Shown: piece by piece, positions 47,155-50,270 of the stretch | How positions within the stretch are numbered: position 1 is the stretch's first letter | Layout: each line of letters begins with the position of its first letter | NCBI GenBank assembly: GCA_026713835.1 | Contig: JAPONP010000067.1 | Location: forward strand, 1 to 50,270 | From: Bacteriovoracales bacterium | GTDB taxonomy: Bacteria; Bdellovibrionota; Bacteriovoracia; Bacteriovoracales; Bacteriovoracaceae | Direction: 5' to 3' | Length of the DNA: 50,270 bases | Made by a program: the position numbers and the translations under genes | Notes under the pieces: generated by a model | The model's input: only the letters and a program-made list of their open reading frames with translations | Told to the model about the DNA's origin: nothing | Databases searched by the model: none

Positions 47155-47544
47155 CTACTTGCTTGTCGTTTTGACGGCAACGCTATCCCCTATCATAATC
47201 CCTTCAACTTCAAAGGATAGGTTCTTTTTGCCGATTTCTAGAGAATGGAGAATGGCAATGGCCGAATGATCTTCTGAATAAACGATTTTGAGTTCTCCGA
47301 TCTTCACTTTGAAATTATACCGTTTTCTCATCTCATAGGGATTTATCTGCGAGATAGCTCGAAAGACATCTAGGATAACCCCTTCCCGAACGCCTTGATT
47401 TTTTCCCATGCTGATATAAAAATTTTTTAAAGGTTTAACATTATCCTTAAGAGAAATATCTTGGGAGATACTAAAAACGATGGGCCCTTTTCCGTGAGTT
47501 TCAAAAGAGATCATCAAAAATAACCAAAAAACAAATTTTTTCAT
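47155..47544 (-). CDS. Hypothetical exported protein
   Basis: MKKFVFWLFLMISFETHGK signal; MGKNQGVREGVILDVFRAI...VKIGELKIVYSEDHSAIAIL. Confidence 0.7.
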   Translation of the reverse strand: MKKFVFWLFLMISFETHGKGPIVFSISQDISLKDNVKPLKNFYISMGKNQGVREGVILDVFRAISQINPYEMRKRYNFKVKIGELKIVYSEDHSAIAILHSLEIGKKNLSFEVEGIMIGDSVAVKTTSK

Positions 47545-47656
47545 CTTTGGTGCCCCCTTGAATCCAATGACCTTCCGTTATCGCCAGGAAGAATCTCTCG
47601 ATGAGAGAAAAAAGATGAAGGGAAGATCGTGCCGCTTTTGCCCCCGGGTCGGAGTA

Positions 47657-47935
47657 CTAGAAAAAGCTCTCCAAGGAGCTTAGGGGAGTGATTTTTTCTA
47701 TGCGCCCAAAGAGGGCCTTGCCCACGATTTTTGTGGCCCGCATTAAAATAATATACTCTTCTCCCTCTTGGGCCTGTAAGAGGGGAGGGGCCCTAAATTC
47801 CAGGCAAATTTTTTCAATCCAATGCCCATTCCAGGCCCCGATGAAATGGAAGCTGGCCCACCCCTTCCCGGAATCCGGAGGGGAGGCCTTAAGGGATGAT
47901 GATGTGCAGTGCGCTATCACGATGATTTGAGACAT
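47657..47935 (-). CDS. Hypothetical small protein
   Basis: ATG at 47935 (MSQIIVIAHC) preceded by GGAGGACC on the minus strand; the ORF track's longer start at 47986 is less likely. Confidence 0.6.
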   Translation of the reverse strand: MSQIIVIAHCTSSSLKASPPDSGKGWASFHFIGAWNGHWIEKICLEFRAPPLLQAQEGEEYIILMRATKIVGKALFGRIEKITPLSSLESFF

Positions 47936-47969
47936 TTTGGTCCTCCGTTCGGATTGTGCAAAAATTAGG

Positions 47970-48026
47970 CCTTTGTCCCTTTTCACAAAGGGTTGATTTT
48001 GTTATATCTTGGGTGTAATCACCCAA
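47970..48026. promoter_or_regulatory. Two inverted repeats in the divergent intergenic region
   Basis: CCTTTGT-N8-ACAAAGG (47970-47991) and TTGGGTG-TAAT-CACCCAA (48009-48026), both with perfect 7-bp arms. Confidence 0.55.
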
Positions 48027-48053
48027 CGAACAGACGATCAGATGAGGTAAAAA

Positions 48054-49889
48054 ATGACAAAGAAACTGGAAACAGTGGGCCAGCTCTTTTTAGATCGTGT
48101 CCATAAATCCTCTTTTCATCAAGCCGTGGGCCATTTTGATGGTTCGCAAATTCGATACATCACCTATCGGGATTATAAAAAAGTCATCCAATCCCTGGCG
48201 ATGGCCTTTAAAGAAGCCGGGGTGATTTCCGGCCAAAAGGTTGCCATTCTCAGCAATACACGAAAGGAGTGGCATTATTGTGACCTTGGGATTATGACGG
48301 CCCGTGGAGTGACCATCCCCATCTACCACACCTACACGGGAGAGGAGATCAAATACATTTTTAAACACTCCGATAGCAAGATTTTGGTCGTCGAAAATGA
48401 TGAACTTTTAAAAAAGGTTCTCAAGGTTCAGGGCGAGTTGGATGGTCTCACTCATATGATCCTCTTGGATCAAGTTTCCACATCCTCTCGGGAACAAATC
48501 AAATCCGATATAACCGTCTATACTTTTGATGAGTTTTTAAAGCTCGGTGATCAGGCTTCAGAAAAAGATCCAGAATTTTTTCAAAACAATATCAAGGCCC
48601 AAACAGGCGATGAAGTGGCCAGTATTATCTACACTTCGGGAACGACCGGCGAACCTAAAGGTGTGGTGATCACCCATGAGGGTTTTACGGTCATGCTGGA
48701 AAACGTTCGTCAAATCTTTGGCGGGTCTTTGAACGAAAAGGATCGGACGTTGACCTGGCTTCCCCTCTCTCACGTTTTTGGTCGTTGTGAATCCATGTTT
48801 AATTTGATGTTTGGCTGGGAGATGGTCTTTTCCCGAGGCATCGATCATTTAATCGATGATTTGGCTGAGGTGAAGCCCACGATCCTTATGTCCGTTCCCA
48901 GGATATTTGAAAAAATTTATGCTAAAATTATGGATCAAGTGGAAGCCGGCTCTCCCGTTAAAAAGGCCATTTTCAAATGGGCCGACAAAACTCTAACCCA
49001 TTACCACGATAAATTGAGTCGAGATCTTTCGCCCTCTCCCGTAGAAGTTCTTCAGGCCAAGGCGGCCTATAATTTGGTCTTCAAAAAAATCTACAATCGA
49101 TTTGGGGGCCGAGTACGCTATTTTATTTCCGGTGGGGCCCCCATTGCGGTAGAAATCATCAAGTTTCTTAAAAACGCCAACCTGATCATTATCGAGGGTT
49201 ATGGACTGACCGAAACCGTGGCCCCTTGTACGGCCAACCCTACGGAGAAACAAATTCCTGGGACGGTGGGGATTCCCATAGGTGATGTAGAGATCAAAAT
49301 TGCCGATGATGGAGAAATTCTCATCAAGTCTAAGGCTCTTCTCCGAGAGTACTATAAGAATCCCGAAGCGACAGCTGAATCCATCAAAGAGGGTTGGTTT
49401 TATTCCGGTGATATCGGCGAATTTACTCCCGAGGGTCATTTAAAAATTACGGATCGTAAAAAGGATCTCATCATCACATCGGGAGGAAAGAATATAGCTC
49501 CTCAAAAAATTGAGAATATGCTCAAACTTCAAAGGCATATCTCTCATCCCGTCATCATTGGAGATCGCCAAAAATATCTCACGGCCCTTATCGGAATCGA
49601 AAAGGAAAGCTTTGCTCAGATGGAAGAAGAGCTTGGAGATAAGACTTTAGGTGACTTCAAGGCCATTGCGACAAATGCCAAGGTTCACGATCTCATTGAA
49701 TCGGATATCGCCAATGTGAATAAGGATTTAGCGAGCTTTGAGACGGTAAAGAATTTTTATATCGTTCCCGAAGAGTTTACGGTAGATAACGGTTTTGTGA
49801 CCCCTTCTCTTAAGGTGAGGAAGAAAAACGTTATCAAAGCATACCAAGGGGAGATCGATAAAATGTATTCGGTTCCATCGAAATCCTAA
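48054..49889 (+). CDS. AMP-dependent long-chain acyl-CoA synthetase
   Basis: IIYTSGTTGEPKGVVITHEG, GYGLTETVAPCTANP, GWFYSGDIGEFTPEGHLKITDRKKDLIITSGGKNIAPQKIE. Confidence 0.96.
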   Translation: MTKKLETVGQLFLDRVHKSSFHQAVGHFDGSQIRYITYRDYKKVIQSLAMAFKEAGVISGQKVAILSNTRKEWHYCDLGIMTARGVTIPIYHTYTGEEIKYIFKHSDSKILVVENDELLKKVLKVQGELDGLTHMILLDQVSTSSREQIKSDITVYTFDEFLKLGDQASEKDPEFFQNNIKAQTGDEVASIIYTSGTTGEPKGVVITHEGFTVMLENVRQIFGGSLNEKDRTLTWLPLSHVFGRCESMFNLMFGWEMVFSRGIDHLIDDLAEVKPTILMSVPRIFEKIYAKIMDQVEAGSPVKKAIFKWADKTLTHYHDKLSRDLSPSPVEVLQAKAAYNLVFKKIYNRFGGRVRYFISGGAPIAVEIIKFLKNANLIIIEGYGLTETVAPCTANPTEKQIPGTVGIPIGDVEIKIADDGEILIKSKALLREYYKNPEATAESIKEGWFYSGDIGEFTPEGHLKITDRKKDLIITSGGKNIAPQKIENMLKLQRHISHPVIIGDRQKYLTALIGIEKESFAQMEEELGDKTLGDFKAIATNAKVHDLIESDIANVNKDLASFETVKNFYIVPEEFTVDNGFVTPSLKVRKKNVIKAYQGEIDKMYSVPSKS

Positions 49890-49919
49890 CTCAGCACTAA
49901 TTAAGAGGAGTTTCTTTTT

Positions 49920-50132
49920 ATGGCAAGGGTTACCATTGAAGATTGTTTGGAAAGAGTAGAAAATCGCTACGAACTCGTCCATTTGGCGGCCAAAAGGGTC
50001 AAGCAACTTAGGGAAGGGGCCGAACCTTTGGTCAAATCGAAAAATAAGGAAGTAGTCACGGCCCTCAGGGAAATCGCCAAGGGAAAAGTGATCCATTCCC
50101 CCATCCAAGAATACGATGGAGAAGAATTTTAG
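49920..50132 (+). CDS. rpoZ: DNA-directed RNA polymerase omega subunit
   Basis: [38 protein letters not shown]. Confidence 0.94.
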   Translation: MARVTIEDCLERVENRYELVHLAAKRVKQLREGAEPLVKSKNKEVVTALREIAKGKVIHSPIQEYDGEEF

Positions 50133-50270
50133 TAACTGCTCGCACCTCTAGCAAAAACTGTAATAAAGGCAAGGTAACTGTTCTCCACCCGGATAAGATT
50201 GGTAGGAGGCAACGAGGAGCGACCGAGGCGTGCTTCCTGCACGTCGCAGGGAAGCGACGAGGCAGTCGAC
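50132..50270. mobile_element. Family-1 palindromic MITE-like element, truncated by window end (second copy)
   Basis: 139 nt align gap-free to 5128-5266 with two A/G differences; begins at the last base of the rpoZ TAG stop. Confidence 0.93.

Noticed and set aside
47670-47700. AAGCTC-TCCAAG-GAGCTT hairpin followed by a T-run, terminator-like
   Set aside because: Lies within the 3' coding part of the minus-strand gene (47657-47935), with orientation not matching a plausible plus-strand transcript end.
1-50270. CRISPR array, prophage, integrase or toxin-antitoxin system
   Set aside because: No regularly spaced direct repeats, no phage structural genes, no integrase/transposase and no recognisable TA pair were seen.

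Overview
AT-rich bacterial chromosomal window, dense with operons. Gene content (Bat-type aerotolerance operon, Myxococcus/Bdellovibrio-like type IV pilus cluster, TamA/TamB-like pair, matrixin protease) suggests a Bdellovibrionota/Oligoflexia-like or deltaproteobacterial-type organism; this lineage call is an inference. Recognisable blocks: rlmE; lepB; a glycosyltransferase-like gene; an NFACT/RqcH-type protein; moxR-DUF58-batA-batB-batD; ribF-aroE; pilB-pilT-pilC; ABC transporter-pilD-pilMNOPQ; aroQ-efp-accB-accC; TPR-tamB-like-Omp85; rplM-rpsI; a divergent UvrA paralog; a matrixin metalloprotease; an AMP-dependent acyl-CoA synthetase; and rpoZ. The main non-routine signals are two families of short, palindromic, transposase-less dispersed repeats. 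Family 1 is a 169-bp element (5128-5296) with GTAACTGCTC terminal inverted repeats and a perfect 8-bp flanking duplication (AAAAAAAG). It sits inside the NFACT gene so that element plus duplication equals 177 bp, adding exactly 59 codons in frame. A second copy of the same element, with 2 mismatches in 139 bp, starts at the rpoZ stop codon and runs off the window end. Family 2 is a ~176-bp hairpin element (19561-19736) with ~20-bp terminal inverted repeats (GAGCCTATCCTAAAACCAC), bracketed by TTAA and placed directly after the pilC stop codon. A second copy lies at the window start immediately upstream of rlmE, and solitary copies of its terminal motif (GGATAGGCTC) recur at several gene ends. 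A UvrA paralog with one intact and one degenerate predicted ATP site is also notable. No rRNA, tRNA, CRISPR array or transposase gene was recognised.
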